From: Rhizobium sp. NXC14
Lineage (GTDB): Bacteria; Pseudomonadota; Alphaproteobacteria; Rhizobiales; Rhizobiaceae
NCBI RefSeq assembly: GCF_002117485.1
Contig: NZ_CP021030.1
Span: forward strand, 1,987,001 to 2,051,000
Reading direction: 5' to 3'
DNA length: 64,000 nt
Below the pieces are notes generated by a model that saw nothing but the letters and a program-made list of their open reading frames with translations, made no database searches and had not been told where the DNA came from. Position numbers and translations under genes: made by a program. Every line of letters starts with the position of its first letter. Position 1 is the first letter of the stretch. Shown here piece by piece: positions 33,067-43,140 of this stretch.

Positions 33067-33497
33067 AGGATGAAGCTTGCCGCGGCCGAATCGATCCGTT
33101 CGGCCCGCTTGGCGCGTGAGACGTCCATTTCGATGAGCGTCCGTTCGGCCGCGACCGTCGAAAGCCGTTCGTCCCAATAGACGAAGGGCAGCACCGTTTT
33201 CTGCTCCATGTTGCGCACGAAGGCGCGCGTCGCCTGCACGCGCGGCCCCGCCGATCCGTCCATATTCATCGGCAGGCCGATGATAAAGCCGGCAACCTTT
33301 TCCGCCGCCGCGAAGTCCAGCAGCACCTGCGCATCGACCGTGAACTTGACGCGGCGGATCACCGGACGTGGCGTGGCGAAACGCCGGCCGAGATCGGACA
33401 TCGAAAGGCCGATCGTTTTGGTGCCGAGGTCGAGACCGGCGATCGCCTGCCCGGGAGCAAGGATTTCAGCCATTTCCTCGATCGTCAGCACCGTCAT
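33003..33497 (-). CDS. ruvX: Holliday junction resolvase-like protein RuvX (YqgF)
   Basis: 164 residues. The RNase H-like fold shows the first catalytic Asp in [11 protein letters not shown], the conserved VGLPMN-type motif ([15 protein letters not shown]), [14 protein letters not shown] and a final Asp in [12 protein letters not shown]. The family takes part in pre-16S rRNA 5' processing and possibly recombination. Its 3' end overlaps the convergent DUF6105-like gene by 64 bases. Confidence 0.92.
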   Translation of the reverse strand: MTVLTIEEMAEILAPGQAIAGLDLGTKTIGLSMSDLGRRFATPRPVIRRVKFTVDAQVLLDFAAAEKVAGFIIGLPMNMDGSAGPRVQATRAFVRNMEQKTVLPFVYWDERLSTVAAERTLIEMDVSRAKRAERIDSAAASFILQGALDRLSSLARSAGDESSA

Positions 33498-33610
33498 TGC
33501 CGTTTCATCCCGTCAAGAGAAATTGAAGCCGCCGCCGCTTTCCTTTGCCGGGGCATGAGATATGTCCTTACCATCGAAATCAGATTTTGCATCACGTAAG
33601 GAGAGATTTC

Positions 33611-34315
33611 ATGAAGATCACCTGGCTTGGCCATTCCGCCTTCCGCATCGAGACATCAAAGGCGAAGATCCTGCTCGATCCCTTCCTCAGCCATAACGCC
33701 TCCTTTTCCGGCCAGGACATCAAGGATGTGTCTGCAGGCATCACCCATATCCTGCTGACCCATGGCCATGGCGACCATGTCGGCGACACCGTGGCGCTTG
33801 CCAAGGAAACGGGTGCGGTCGTGCTCGCCAATGCCGATCTTGCCGCCTGGCTGGGCTCCAAGGGCGTCGACAGGATCGAGCTGGGCAATACCGGCGGCAC
33901 GGTCACGTTCGGCGGCTTCTCCGCGACCTTCACCAATGCGCTGCATTCCTCGGCCCAGATCACCGAGGACGGCGTCTCGCATGCGCTCGGCAACGCCAAT
34001 GGTCTGATGCTGCACTTCGACGACGAAGCCTCGATCTTCGCCATGGGCGACACCGACATCTTCTCCGACATGGCGCTGATCAACGAGTTACACCAGCCCG
34101 ATATCGGCTTCGTGCCGATCGGCGACCGCTTCACCATGGGCGGCGCGGTGGCGGCACTCGCCTGCCAGCGCTATTTCAGCTTCAAGACCGCAATCCCCTG
34201 CCATTACGGTACATTCCCGATCATCGACCAGACGGCCGATAAATTCGTTGCCGGCATGGAGGGATCGAAGACTGAGGCGAGGGCGCTGAAGCCTGCCGAG
34301 AGCCTGTCGATCTGA
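33611..34315 (+). CDS. UPF0173 metal-dependent hydrolase
   Basis: 234 residues from the ATG at 33611 (GGAGAG, 7 bases before). Metallo-beta-lactamase fold: [10 protein letters not shown], the metal motif [10 protein letters not shown] (HxHxDH), [17 protein letters not shown] and [10 protein letters not shown] at the end. This matches the UPF0173 group of about 230 residues, whose substrate is unknown. It stands 69 bases before gatC and is read in the same direction. Confidence 0.92.
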   Translation: MKITWLGHSAFRIETSKAKILLDPFLSHNASFSGQDIKDVSAGITHILLTHGHGDHVGDTVALAKETGAVVLANADLAAWLGSKGVDRIELGNTGGTVTFGGFSATFTNALHSSAQITEDGVSHALGNANGLMLHFDDEASIFAMGDTDIFSDMALINELHQPDIGFVPIGDRFTMGGAVAALACQRYFSFKTAIPCHYGTFPIIDQTADKFVAGMEGSKTEARALKPAESLSI

Positions 34316-34384
34316 CGAAACCCCGTTGCACCGGGCGGACATGGCCTTTATAGCGGGTGGGAAAAATCCCATCCGGAGAATGCC

Positions 34385-34672
34385 ATGTCCGTCGATCTTG
34401 CCACCGTGAAGCGCGTCGCCAAACTTGCCCGTATTGCCGTCTCCGAAGATGAGGCAAATCGCATGGTCGGCGAGTTGAACGGCATCCTCGGCTTCGTCGA
34501 GCAGCTCTCCGAAGTCAATGTCGATGGCGTCGAGGCGATGACGTCGGTGACGCCGATGGCGATGAAAAAGCGGGCCGACGAGGTGACCGACGGCAACAAG
34601 GCCTCCGATATCGTCGCCAATGCGCCGGTCACCGACCATAATTTTTTCCTGGTGCCGAAAGTCGTCGAATAA
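34385..34672 (+). CDS. gatC: Asp-tRNA(Asn)/Glu-tRNA(Gln) amidotransferase subunit C
   Basis: 95 residues, the usual length, with the family signature [18 protein letters not shown] at the N-terminus and [18 protein letters not shown] in the middle. GatC stabilises the GatA-GatB complex which converts misacylated Glu-tRNA(Gln) to Gln-tRNA(Gln). gatA follows after 59 bases; gatB is separated by 5.4 kb containing an accessory strip. Confidence 0.95.
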   Translation: MSVDLATVKRVAKLARIAVSEDEANRMVGELNGILGFVEQLSEVNVDGVEAMTSVTPMAMKKRADEVTDGNKASDIVANAPVTDHNFFLVPKVVE

Positions 34673-34731
34673 GGCGTCGAAAGCCTCTTTCCGACCCTGT
34701 TGCCATTTTCAAGACCTGAAGCGAAAACACG

Positions 34732-36213
34732 ATGAGCGAACTCACCAGCCTGACCATTGCCGAAGCCCGCGAGAAGCTGCGCGCCAAGGAAATCACCGCG
34801 CTCGAACTGACCGAAGCCTATATCGCGGCAATCGACGCGGCCAACGACCGGCTGAACGCCTATGTCAAGGTGACGCCGGATCTCGCCCGCCTCATGGCCA
34901 GGAAGTCCGACGAGCGGATTGCAGCCGGCACGGCGGGCGAGCTCGAAGGCATTCCGCTCGGCATCAAGGATCTGTTTGCAACCGTCGGCGTCCACACCCA
35001 GGCCTGTAGCCATATCCTTGATCGTTTCGAGCCGCGTTATGAATCGACCGTCACTCAGAACCTCTGGGACGATGGCGCCGTCATGCTCGGCAAGCTGAAC
35101 ATGGACGAGTTCGCCATGGGCTCGTCCAACGAGACGTCCTATTACGGTCCGGTGATCAATCCCTGGCGTGCGTCGGGCTCCAACCAGCAACTCGTTCCCG
35201 GCGGCTCCTCCGGCGGCTCGGCCGCTGCAGTTGCCGCCCATCTTTGCGCCGGCGCCACCGCGACCGATACCGGCGGCTCAATCCGCCAGCCGGCCGCCTT
35301 CACCGGCACCGTCGGCATCAAGCCGACCTATGGCCGCTGCTCGCGCTGGGGCACCGTCGCCTTTGCCTCCTCGCTCGACCAGGCAGGTCCGATCGCCCGT
35401 GATGTGCGCGATGCCGCTATCCTGCTGAAGTCGATGGCAAGCGTCGACGCCAAGGACACCACGTCTGTTGATCTGCCGGTGCCCGATTATGAGGCCGTCC
35501 TCGGCCAGTCGCTGAAGGGCATGAAGATCGGCATTCCGAATGAATACCGCGTCGACGGCATGCCTGAGGAGATTGAGACCCTCTGGCGCCAGGGCATTGC
35601 CTGGCTGAAAGATGCCGGCGCCGAAATCGTCGATATCTCCCTGCCGCACACCAAATACGCACTTCCGGCCTATTACATCGTCGCGCCTGCCGAGGCGTCC
35701 TCGAACCTCGCGCGATACGATGGCGTGCGCTACGGCCTGCGCGTCGACGGCAAGGATATTGTCGATATGTACGAGAAGACGCGCGCCGCCGGCTTCGGCC
35801 AGGAAGTCAAGCGCCGCATCATGATCGGCACCTACGTGCTGTCGGCCGGCTACTACGACGCCTATTACATCCGCGCCCAGAAGGTCCGCACGCTGATCAA
35901 GCGCGATTTCGAACTGGCGTTCGATGCCGGCGTCGACGCCATCCTCACCCCGGCAACGCCGTCCTCCGCCTTCGGCGTCGCCGACGAAAACCTCGCGGCC
36001 GATCCGGTGAAGATGTACCTGAACGACATCTTCACGGTGACGGTCAACATGGCGGGCCTGCCCGGCATTGCCGTGCCTGCCGGCCTCGACCATAAGGGCC
36101 TGCCGCTCGGCCTGCAGCTGATCGGCAAGGCCTTCGACGAGGAAACCCTTTTCAAGACCGCCTACGTCATCGAACAGGCCGCCGGTAAATTTACGCCGGC
36201 CAAGTGGTGGTAA
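34732..36213 (+). CDS. gatA: Asp-tRNA(Asn)/Glu-tRNA(Gln) amidotransferase subunit A
   Basis: 493 residues. Amidase-signature catalytic triad: Lys in [10 protein letters not shown] (about residue 82), Ser in [14 protein letters not shown] and the nucleophile Ser in [11 protein letters not shown]. This subunit releases ammonia from glutamine for tRNA amidation. The GNAT gene that follows starts within its last codons. Confidence 0.96.
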   Translation: MSELTSLTIAEAREKLRAKEITALELTEAYIAAIDAANDRLNAYVKVTPDLARLMARKSDERIAAGTAGELEGIPLGIKDLFATVGVHTQACSHILDRFEPRYESTVTQNLWDDGAVMLGKLNMDEFAMGSSNETSYYGPVINPWRASGSNQQLVPGGSSGGSAAAVAAHLCAGATATDTGGSIRQPAAFTGTVGIKPTYGRCSRWGTVAFASSLDQAGPIARDVRDAAILLKSMASVDAKDTTSVDLPVPDYEAVLGQSLKGMKIGIPNEYRVDGMPEEIETLWRQGIAWLKDAGAEIVDISLPHTKYALPAYYIVAPAEASSNLARYDGVRYGLRVDGKDIVDMYEKTRAAGFGQEVKRRIMIGTYVLSAGYYDAYYIRAQKVRTLIKRDFELAFDAGVDAILTPATPSSAFGVADENLAADPVKMYLNDIFTVTVNMAGLPGIAVPAGLDHKGLPLGLQLIGKAFDEETLFKTAYVIEQAAGKFTPAKWW

Positions 36214-36698
36214 CGGGTCTCACGATCCGAAAGATGACGTCCGCCGACCGCGAAACGGTCGGCGCCGTCGGCTTCGCCGCATGGGCCGCAGCCGATGCCT
36301 TCGACGAGAGTTATCGCGACCCCGCTGTGATTGCTAAAATCAGGCAAGAGTTCACTGTTTTTCCGCGAGAGACAAAAGGTGAGATCTTCGTGGCCGCGCT
36401 CGACGCGGAGATCGTCGGCTGGGGCGCACGTGAAGGCGAGCCCAACTATGTGTCCGATCTCTGGGTGCATCCCGATCATCAGGGCAAGGGGTTGGGCGGG
36501 GCTCTGTTGTTGCATCTGTGCGAGCTGATGACGGCCGAAGGACTGACGACCGCCCGGATCGACACGCATGCCAGGAACATAGGCGCGATCCGGCTTTACA
36601 AACGCTGCGGTTTCACCATCATCTGGCACGGCATCGAATTCTCCAGGAGCATGGGCGTCCCGCTCGAAAAGGTGCACCTGGAGAAGCAGCTAGGCTGA
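36204..36698 (+). CDS. GNAT family N-acetyltransferase
   Basis: 164 residues. It begins with GTG at 36204 or 36207, overlapping the gatA stop, so coupled translation is likely. The acetyl-CoA motif is [20 protein letters not shown], with the terminal element [15 protein letters not shown]. Substrate unknown. It is one of four GNAT genes scattered around gatCA and gatB. Confidence 0.85.
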   Translation: MVVTGLTIRKMTSADRETVGAVGFAAWAAADAFDESYRDPAVIAKIRQEFTVFPRETKGEIFVAALDAEIVGWGAREGEPNYVSDLWVHPDHQGKGLGGALLLHLCELMTAEGLTTARIDTHARNIGAIRLYKRCGFTIIWHGIEFSRSMGVPLEKVHLEKQLG

Positions 36699-36724
36699 GC
36701 AATGACCGAAACTGAGAGGGCTTC

Positions 36725-37000
36725 ATGGCAGGCAATGATCTTATGCGCCTGATCGAGGCAATCGATCGCCTTGCCGCCGGCGGCTTCGCCATGGGCGCCG
36801 ATTGGCAGGCGGTTCACGATATCTGTCAGCGCCACGAAGGCGAACAGCCGTTCGACTGGGGCCACGCCCTCTGCCATCGCATCGAGGGCGACAACTGGAA
36901 TGCCGACTACTGGTATCGCCGCGCCGGCAAGATGCGCGGCTCGGGCGCACTGCCCGACGAATGGTCGGCGATGCGGGCGGAACTATCTGCAAAGGCTTGA
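36725..37000 (+). CDS. Conserved hypothetical protein rich in Trp and His
   Basis: 91 residues with ATG at 36725, 26 bases after the GNAT gene (GAGAGGG site). It contains MGADWQAVHDICQRHEGEQP and DWGHALCHRIEGDNWNADYW: many aromatic and histidine residues, one domain, no signal peptide. The pattern is familiar from small rhizobial proteins of unknown function. Confidence 0.65.
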   Translation: MAGNDLMRLIEAIDRLAAGGFAMGADWQAVHDICQRHEGEQPFDWGHALCHRIEGDNWNADYWYRRAGKMRGSGALPDEWSAMRAELSAKA

Positions 37001-37094
37001 GCTCTTACTCTGATGGCACCGGTTTAAGGCGCAACCAAGCCGCGGTAGGCTCTTGCGTCAAAGAATGCGCGGCAGGCGGCAGCCTTCAATCTGC

Positions 37095-38141
37095 TAGAGC
37101 ACGCTTCGATTTTTCAGAATCGCAGATTCGCAAATCAGCTGAAATATGATTCTCTGTCCTACCGGAAAAGGACGGCCTAAGGATGACGCACCCATATTCT
37201 GAGGATCTTCGCGAACGGGCGATGGCGCGCCTGAACACCGGAGAAACGATACGATCGATCGCAGCAGCACTTGCGATTGCTCCCTCCTGTGTTTCGAAGT
37301 GGAAGAAGCGCCTTGCGGAGACCGGCGCTCTGACGCCCGGCCGCGTCGGCGGTCGCAAGCAGCGGACTTTGTCCGGCGAACGGGCCGACTGGCTGCGCCA
37401 GCGCTGTCGATCCGGCCCGTTCACGACGCGAGGCCTTGTGGCGGAACTGGCCGAACGCGGTATCAAGACCGAGCGACGCGCCGTTTGGGTGTTCGTCCGG
37501 GCCGAGGGCCTGAGTTTCAAAAAAAACGGTTACTGCCGGCCGAGCAGACGCGGATGGATATCGCCAGGAAACGGTTGCGTTGGAAGACCCATCAACGGCG
37601 GATCGAAGCGCAGCGGCTGGTCTTTCTCGATGAGACCTGGATCAAGACCAACATGGCGCCCCTCAGGGGGTGGGCACCGCGTGGTCAACGCCTATGTGCC
37701 GCGGTTCCGCATGGGCACTGGAAAACCCTGACATTCATTGCCGCCTTGCGCTGCGACCGCATCGACGCCCCTTGGGTCATCGATGGGCCGATCAACGGCG
37801 AACTCTTTACCCTCTATATCCAGAGGATCCTCGTGCCCACGCTCGCCAAGGGCGACATCGTCATCCTCGACAATCTCGGCAGCCATAAGGGCCAAGCTGT
37901 CCGTCGTGCCATCCGGGCCGCAGGCGCGCACCTCTTCTTCCTGCCGCCTTACAGCCCGGACCTCAATCCCATCGAGCAAGTCTTTGCCAAGCTTAAGCAC
38001 CTAATTAGGAGAGAACAGCCTCGCACAGTCGAAGCGACATGGCGCAAGGCTGGTGAAATGCTCGACTGCTTCTCGCCAGCAGAATGCGCAAACTACCTCA
38101 CAAACTCAGGATATGCTTCCGTATGAAAGCAGCAGGCTCTA
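37095..38141 (+). mobile_element. IS630-family insertion sequence
   Basis: About 1047 bases with imperfect ends TAGAGCACGCTTCG (37095) and, inverted, TAGAGCCTGCTGC (38141), each beginning with the TA target dinucleotide typical of the family. It holds one transposase in two frames. It sits at the edge between the host gene at 36725 and the toxin/immunity strip. Confidence 0.82.
37183..38126 (+). CDS. IS630-family transposase, two frames joined by -1 frameshift
   Basis: The first frame (from ATG 37183) holds the helix-turn-helix (YSEDLRERAMARLNTGETIR, SIAAALAIAPSCVSKWKKR). At the run of eight A bases (37519-37526) a -1 shift leads into the second frame, which carries the DDE catalytic residues: Asp in VFLDETWIKTN, Asp in VILDNLGSHKG, Glu in PYSPDLNPIEQVFAKLKHL. 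Use of a poly-A slippery site is known in this family, so the element is probably active rather than broken. The combined product is about 314 residues. Confidence 0.88.
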
Positions 38142-38158
38142 AATATCGACTTTAAATT

Positions 38159-38482
38159 GTGGAAGCCTACGGTGTTTACAAAAGGCTGGATGCGAAGCGA
38201 CCAACGAGATCGTCCGGATTGATTGGGCGAGATGGTGAAGCCGCCGTCCGCGCTAAAGTTGACATTGGGTTGAAGGAGAAAATTACTGTAAATGGAAGGA
38301 TTCAATTTCCTGATGGGATCACGCGATCAACTCTGTCGGACGTGAAAAAAGTTGGAAAGCTGAGTCTCACCCAGCAGTTGAGAGATTACATCGACATATT
38401 TCGGGGTTTGCGCTTTGACCTATTCAACCGACCAGCGACACTGAGACCAGGCCTCTCCCAAAGGGAGTCTAGTAAGATTTAG
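38159..38482 (+). pseudogene. Orphan toxin tip, Tox-REase-7-like nuclease domain
   Basis: A frame of 107 residues without a convincing start. From residue about 20 it matches the restriction-endonuclease-fold toxin domain found at the C-termini of polymorphic toxins: GRDGEAAVRAKVDIGLKEK, VNGRIQFPDGITRSTLSDVK, KLSLTQQLRDYIDIF. The D...DxK core is present, with Asp in place of the usual Glu (SDVKK). The long N-terminal delivery part is missing and a stop lies 4 bases upstream, so it is a displaced toxin tip. A HEAT-like gene 9 bases downstream is the likely immunity gene. Confidence 0.7.
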
Positions 38483-38491
38483 GAGAATGAA

Positions 38492-39049
38492 ATGGGCGAT
38501 ATTTGGGCCATTCGCGACGCTCGCCGGCTTGAAGAGGAGCAAACTATTGTCAATGACCTGCGGGAGGCAGGCGCGAACGTCACGTCTGTTTGGGACCTAG
38601 TTAACAGCAGGAGTGGATATCCAACCCTGGTGCCGATCTTGATGAAGCATTTGCAATTGCCTTATTCCGATCGAACACGAAGTGGGATTGCCAGAGCTCT
38701 AGCGGTTCCCGCGGCCAGTGAATATTGGGATTTCCTTGTTCAGCAATACATCAACGCAAAAGAGGGCAAAGGCCCCGTTTTCCCCGGTGAGGAGACGGAA
38801 TTCGTGCTGGGTTTTAAGGAGGCCTTAGCTTGTGCGCTTTCCGGATCAGTAACGGAAGACACGCTCCCCCAGCTTATTGAACTGGCAAAAGATCCCGCCC
38901 ATGGAGAAAGCCGCCTCTTGCTGATCGGACCTTTAAGACGCTCGAAGGCTGCTATCAGCAAAGATGCGGTTGACGAGCTACGACATGACCCGCAACTCGC
39001 TAAGGAAATCAACTCCTGGCGTAGAAGTAATGACGGCGTCAGGTCCTGA
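38492..39049 (+). CDS. HEAT-repeat-like protein, probable immunity protein
   Basis: 185 residues with ATG at 38492 (TTAGGAG before it). Helical repeats are visible (GYPTLVPILMKHLQLPYSDR, IARALAVPAASEYWDFLV, SVTEDTLPQLIELAKDP). Such HEAT-like proteins commonly accompany nuclease toxin tips. The 9-base spacing after the toxin frame supports a toxin-immunity pair. The role is inferred. Confidence 0.68.
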   Translation: MGDIWAIRDARRLEEEQTIVNDLREAGANVTSVWDLVNSRSGYPTLVPILMKHLQLPYSDRTRSGIARALAVPAASEYWDFLVQQYINAKEGKGPVFPGEETEFVLGFKEALACALSGSVTEDTLPQLIELAKDPAHGESRLLLIGPLRRSKAAISKDAVDELRHDPQLAKEINSWRRSNDGVRS

Positions 39050-39051
39050 AC

Positions 39052-39275
39052 CACAGCCGTGACAAACTAGGCAGGAACAAGACCATCACCGGCCTGATAG
39101 AGGGCTTCGGCACGACGCTCTATCCCGACGCCAATGTCGAGGTCGACCGTTGACGCCGGGCAGAGTTGCTTACAAAACCATGTGTGATGGCTGTGCTCCA
39201 GTCGATGCGCGAAGCGCCGTTCTTCGTTCACTCTTATCTGAGAGCAAGATACCGTTCGACGAGATTGTGAAGTGA
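39052..39275 (+). pseudogene. Toxin-tip fragments (two frames)
   Basis: Frame one (39052-39153) ends in TITGLIEGFGTTLYPDANVE and a stop. A second frame, open through the end of the first, continues LTPGRVAYKTMCDGC...PFDEIVK and stops at 39273-39275. Together they look like a C-terminal toxin piece broken by a frameshift, directly ahead of the gene at 39292. I cannot name the toxin family. Confidence 0.5.
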
Positions 39276-39291
39276 TGGGAGCAGCGCCTGA

Positions 39292-39609
39292 ATGTTTCTA
39301 AAAGAAATCACATCTGCGCTAGACGAAAAAATGGCGCAGATAGGCTTCATCAAAGTATCAAAATTCTTGTATTGCCATAGCAATGATGGCGAGGAAGAGA
39401 GTTTTGTCGAGTGGAATTTATTTGGGAGAACCGTCAACAATTTCGCATGTGACTTTGGACTGCGGAACATTGCCGCGTTTAGTTTTGCAGAAAAGTGCTT
39501 GAAACTCTACGGCGGGAGAAACAGTCGGATGGAAGGCCGATTTAATGAGCGGTGCCAATTGGGGCAATACTACTCATGGGGGAGAACGGTCATCGCTGCG
39601 GTTGAGTGA
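39292..39609 (+). CDS. Putative immunity protein, unknown family
   Basis: 105 residues from ATG 39292 (GGGAGCAG, 8 bases before). The sequence is MFLKEITSALDEKMAQIGFI then a beta-rich part with conserved-looking aromatics. AT-rich codons differ from neighbouring host genes. It follows a toxin-like fragment by 16 bases, the typical tip-immunity order. Function is inferred from context only. Confidence 0.55.
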   Translation: MFLKEITSALDEKMAQIGFIKVSKFLYCHSNDGEEESFVEWNLFGRTVNNFACDFGLRNIAAFSFAEKCLKLYGGRNSRMEGRFNERCQLGQYYSWGRTVIAAVE

Positions 39610-39610
39610 C

Positions 39611-39691
39611 CATGGCGGGAATTTGAAGTTAGTGCTTGAGAAGGCTCAAGCCGACATTCACCGCTTGACCGAGAGCTGGGAGGGTTTTTGA
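39611..39691 (+). pseudogene. Toxin-tip C-terminal fragment
   Basis: A frame with no start encodes HGGNLKLVLEKAQADIHRLT then ESWEGF and a stop that overlaps the TTG start of the next gene. The stop-start overlap is typical of toxin-immunity pairs. Confidence 0.45.
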
Positions 39692-39966
39692 TCTCGAAGG
39701 ACAAGCTTTGCGATCTTCTGATAAGTGACTACAAATGGATGCCGTGGGACTGGTGTAATGGCGCGGCAAGGGCTGCGGAATATGCCTACCTCGCTTCAAG
39801 CATCGGCGGCACAAGCGCAGGCGTAATACGTGCTGCTCTTAGGCCGTACGAGAATGTAAACATAAGATCCGGCCTAGATCGCTCTGTTGAAGTTCGCGAG
39901 TATTTGGATAACGTATTCCGGGACTTGGCGCGATATCAACGTGATAAATGGTGTCGCGAAGTCTAG
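39688..39966 (+). CDS. Putative immunity protein, TTG start
   Basis: 92 residues with TTG at 39688 overlapping the preceding fragment's stop and GGGAGGG before it. MISKDKLCDLLISDYKWMPW opens a mostly helical, Trp/Tyr-rich protein. It is AT-richer than the flanking core genes. Family not recognised; the role is inferred from the repeated fragment-plus-small-gene layout. Confidence 0.5.
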   Translation: MISKDKLCDLLISDYKWMPWDWCNGAARAAEYAYLASSIGGTSAGVIRAALRPYENVNIRSGLDRSVEVREYLDNVFRDLARYQRDKWCREV

Positions 39967-40107
39967 TCTTGAATATACTGGCACCCCGCAAGCGGAGCTG
40001 ATGGAACAAGATAGATATTCGGGGTGACTTTGCCCCGTTCGAATTCCAATTCAAAGCTGAGCCCTGAGCGCCCCGGTTTGATGCGCGACCAGGGTTGGTT
40101 GCCCGAC

Positions 40108-40365
40108 CTATCTATTGTCCAGCTGCGACCTGACCAGTCTCAGCCCTCGCTCGGTAATCCGGTAAGGCTGCCCGCGTGAAGACTTGATCGCCTTCAGCCG
40201 CTTCAGCCTGCGGAAGAGACCGAGGTCGACGCCGGGATAGAGCCAGCCGTCGCGGGTGAAACAACTGACGTTTTCGATCTTTCTGTAGTCGTCGCGGGTA
40301 ATTTCGATGCGGCCGCCTTGGGCCATGAGATGCAGGATGCGCTGCTCCGTGCGGGAAATGTCCAT
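40108..40365 (-). CDS. yjhX: YjhX family protein (UPF0386, described as toxin)
   Basis: 85 residues, the same length as E. coli YjhX, with the shared frame MDISRTEQRILHLMAQGGRI and SSRGQPYRITERGL ending in RSQLDNR. The fold is winged-helix-like. E. coli YjhX was reported as a topoisomerase I-directed toxin with the antitoxin YjhQ, an acetyltransferase. Here a GNAT gene lies 292 bases away on the other strand; a functional pairing is speculative. Confidence 0.9.
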   Translation of the reverse strand: MDISRTEQRILHLMAQGGRIEITRDDYRKIENVSCFTRDGWLYPGVDLGLFRRLKRLKAIKSSRGQPYRITERGLRLVRSQLDNR

Positions 40366-40657
40366 GTTGTGAGATCCGGTATCGCGCCGTAGGGGCGCAC
40401 AAAAACGATCTGGCGCTCATTCGAACGTCAGGGCTTCGTTTTTTCGGGCCCATGCGCGCAAGAAAACTTGCGGGCAGGGCCTTTACCGGGTCTCAGACTG
40501 GCTCAACATAAAATATCTATTATTCAGCCCGGAAAAAGCGGTCAAGAGCATCTTGTCGGTGAAAACCGGTCGAAAACGCTGGTTTCGGTTGATCATCCCT
40601 TTGCAGCTACTGGTAAATTCCGCGACTCAGTGCTCTAGTTAGAGGGGTAACGCGGAG

Positions 40658-41173
40658 GTGTCGTTGATCCACATTCGCAATGCCCGCGACGGGGAAGCGG
40701 AGCTATTGAGCGAGATCGGGCTCAGGGCCTGGCAAAAGGCGATGGCGTCGATTGGCGAATCGGATGCGATGATCGACGCGGCGCGCAACGCCTTTCGCAA
40801 CTTCGTGGAGAACGACTGGCTGACAATCACCGTCATCGAGCAGAACGGCCAGGTCGCAGGCTGGGCTGCACGCGAGGGATTGGACGAAACCATCTCGGAT
40901 TTCTGGATCGATCCCGTCTTCACCCGGCAGGGACTCGGCTCAGCCCTTCTCGAACGCATCGAGAAGGATATCGCCGGCCGAGGCTTCGAGACGGCGGCGG
41001 TGCAGACCCATTCCAGCAATAGCGAGGCAATCGGCTTTTTTCGGAAGCACGGTTACGGTATCCACTGGCTGTCGGTCGCCTATAATCCGAAGCTTGACCG
41101 CGACTTGCCCTCTGTCGGGCTGACGAAGCCGCTGGTTTCGGAAAGCCAAGGCGGATATGGGCAGGAATTCTGA
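40658..41173 (+). CDS. GNAT family N-acetyltransferase
   Basis: 171 residues from GTG 40658; TTG 40664 is better spaced from GGAGG and may be the true start. Acetyl-CoA motif: FWIDPVFTRQGLGSALLERI; C-terminal HSSNSEAIGFFRKHGYG. Substrate unknown. Its nearness to yjhX recalls the E. coli YjhX-YjhQ pair, but there the genes are co-directional. Confidence 0.83.
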   Translation: MSLIHIRNARDGEAELLSEIGLRAWQKAMASIGESDAMIDAARNAFRNFVENDWLTITVIEQNGQVAGWAAREGLDETISDFWIDPVFTRQGLGSALLERIEKDIAGRGFETAAVQTHSSNSEAIGFFRKHGYGIHWLSVAYNPKLDRDLPSVGLTKPLVSESQGGYGQEF

Positions 41174-41176
41174 AGT

Positions 41177-41488
41177 TTAAAAATCCAGATGAAGGCGAGG
41201 GGCCCATAGCGGCGCGAAGGCCAGGATCATGGCCAAGGCGCCGTGGAGGATCAGGATCGCCGCCAGGATCGACCGGAACGGCTCCTTCCTCGTCTTGTGG
41301 CGCAGGATCTGCTGTGCCGCCACCGCGCCGAGGCTGCCGCCGATCAGCGCAAGAGTCAGAAGCGAGCGCTCGCTGATGCGCCACCCGCCATTGCGCGCCG
41401 GCTGCTTGTCGAGGAAATAGATCGAAAATGCGATGAGGTTCAGCGCCAGAAACAGTGCGGCCGTTTTGGTGATGTCGGTCATCGTCAT
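41177..41488 (-). CDS. DUF1294 membrane protein
   Basis: 103 residues from the ATG at 41488. Three hydrophobic helices surround the family pattern ([49 protein letters not shown]). DUF1294 proteins are small inner-membrane proteins of unknown function, sometimes fused to cold-shock domains. It is convergent with the GNAT gene (3-base gap). Confidence 0.85.
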   Translation of the reverse strand: MTMTDITKTAALFLALNLIAFSIYFLDKQPARNGGWRISERSLLTLALIGGSLGAVAAQQILRHKTRKEPFRSILAAILILHGALAMILAFAPLWAPRLHLDF

Positions 41489-41634
41489 GCGGCTACATTG
41501 CCATCCCTCGGTTAACCCGCGGCAAATGTCGCCGACCTCCGTCAAACCGCAGTGCGCGATGGGGAAAGCCTTGCACCGGAATGCCATTTCCTTTACCTCA
41601 CCAATGGAAAAGAACAGCCTGCAAAGAGCATCAG

Positions 41635-43137
41635 ATGACCCTTGTCGACGTCCGCACGCCCGATCCGAAACGTTTCATCCCCGGCGCCACCGGCGACTGG
41701 GAAGTCATCGTCGGCATGGAAGTCCATGCCCAGGTGCTGTCCAAATCGAAGCTCTTCTCCGGCGCCTCGACGGAATTCGGCAAGCCGCAGAATTCGAACG
41801 TATCGCTGGTCGATGCCGCCATGCCCGGCATGCTGCCCGTCATCAACGAGGAATGCGTCAAACAGGCGGTGCGCACCGGTCTCGGCCTCAAGGCTGAGAT
41901 CAACAAGCGTTCGCTCTTCGACCGCAAGAACTATTTCTATCCTGACCTGCCGCAGGGCTATCAGATATCGCAGTACAAGGATCCGATCGTCGGCGAGGGC
42001 AAGATCGTCATTTCGCTCGGGCCGGATCGCCAGGGCCAGTTCGAGGATATCGAGATCGGCATCGAACGCCTGCACCTGGAGCAGGATGCCGGCAAGTCGA
42101 TGCACGACCAGCACGCGACCATGTCCTATGTCGATCTGAACCGTTCCGGCGTGGCGCTGATGGAGATCGTCTCCAAGCCCGACATGCGCTCGTCCGACGA
42201 AGCCAAGGCCTATATGACCAAGTTGCGTTCGATCGTCCGTTATCTCGGCACTTGCGACGGCAACATGGACGAGGGCTCGATGCGCGCCGACGTCAACGTC
42301 TCCGTGCGCCGTCCGGGCGAGGCTTTCGGCACGCGCTGCGAAATCAAGAACGTCAATTCCATCCGTTTCATCGGCCAGGCCATCGAATATGAAGCGCGCC
42401 GCCAGATCGGTATTCTGGAAGACGGTGGCACAATCGATCAGGAGACGCGCCTCTTCGACCCGAACAAGGGCGAGACGCGCTCGATGCGCTCCAAGGAAGA
42501 CGCGCATGATTATCGCTACTTCCCCGATCCGGATCTGCTGCCGCTCGAATTCGACGATGCCTTCATCAAGGCGCTCGAAGCCGATCTGCCGGAGCTGCCC
42601 GACGACAAGAAGGAGCGCTTCGTGCGTGAACTCGGCCTGTCGGTCTACGACGCTTCGGTGCTGGTTTCCGAAAAGGCGATCGCCGATTATTTCGAGGCCG
42701 TGGCCGCCGGCCGCGACGGCAAGACGGCGGCAAACTGGGTGATCAACGACCTGCTTGGCGCGCTCAACCGTACCGGCAAGGACATCGAACAGACGCCGGT
42801 CTCGCCGGCCCAGCTCGGCGCCATCATCGACCTCATCAAATCAGGGACCATCTCGGGCAAGATCGCCAAGGACCTTTTCGAGATCGTGCTGACCGAAGGC
42901 GGCGATCCCGCCGAGATCGTTGAATCGCGCGGCATGAAGCAGGTGACGGATACCGGCGCCATCGAAAAGGCCGTGGACGAGATCATCGCCGCCAATCCCG
43001 AACAGGTCGAAAAGGTCAAGGCGAAGCCGACCATGGCGGCATGGTTCGTCGGCCAGGTGATGAAGGCGACCGGCGGCAAGGCCAATCCGCAGGCGGTCCA
43101 GGCGCTCGTCAAGGCGAAGCTCGGAATCGAGGAATAA
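41635..43137 (+). CDS. gatB: Asp-tRNA(Asn)/Glu-tRNA(Gln) amidotransferase subunit B
   Basis: 500 residues from ATG 41635. Signatures: [20 protein letters not shown], the GatB motif LDRKN-type [35 protein letters not shown] and the C-terminal YqeY-like tRNA-binding tail. It phosphorylates the misacylated aminoacyl group and passes it to the GatA ammonia. It is separated from gatCA by the IS, toxin and GNAT genes. GNAT genes follow directly. Confidence 0.96.
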   Translation: MTLVDVRTPDPKRFIPGATGDWEVIVGMEVHAQVLSKSKLFSGASTEFGKPQNSNVSLVDAAMPGMLPVINEECVKQAVRTGLGLKAEINKRSLFDRKNYFYPDLPQGYQISQYKDPIVGEGKIVISLGPDRQGQFEDIEIGIERLHLEQDAGKSMHDQHATMSYVDLNRSGVALMEIVSKPDMRSSDEAKAYMTKLRSIVRYLGTCDGNMDEGSMRADVNVSVRRPGEAFGTRCEIKNVNSIRFIGQAIEYEARRQIGILEDGGTIDQETRLFDPNKGETRSMRSKEDAHDYRYFPDPDLLPLEFDDAFIKALEADLPELPDDKKERFVRELGLSVYDASVLVSEKAIADYFEAVAAGRDGKTAANWVINDLLGALNRTGKDIEQTPVSPAQLGAIIDLIKSGTISGKIAKDLFEIVLTEGGDPAEIVESRGMKQVTDTGAIEKAVDEIIAANPEQVEKVKAKPTMAAWFVGQVMKATGGKANPQAVQALVKAKLGIEE

Positions 43138-43140
43138 GCG

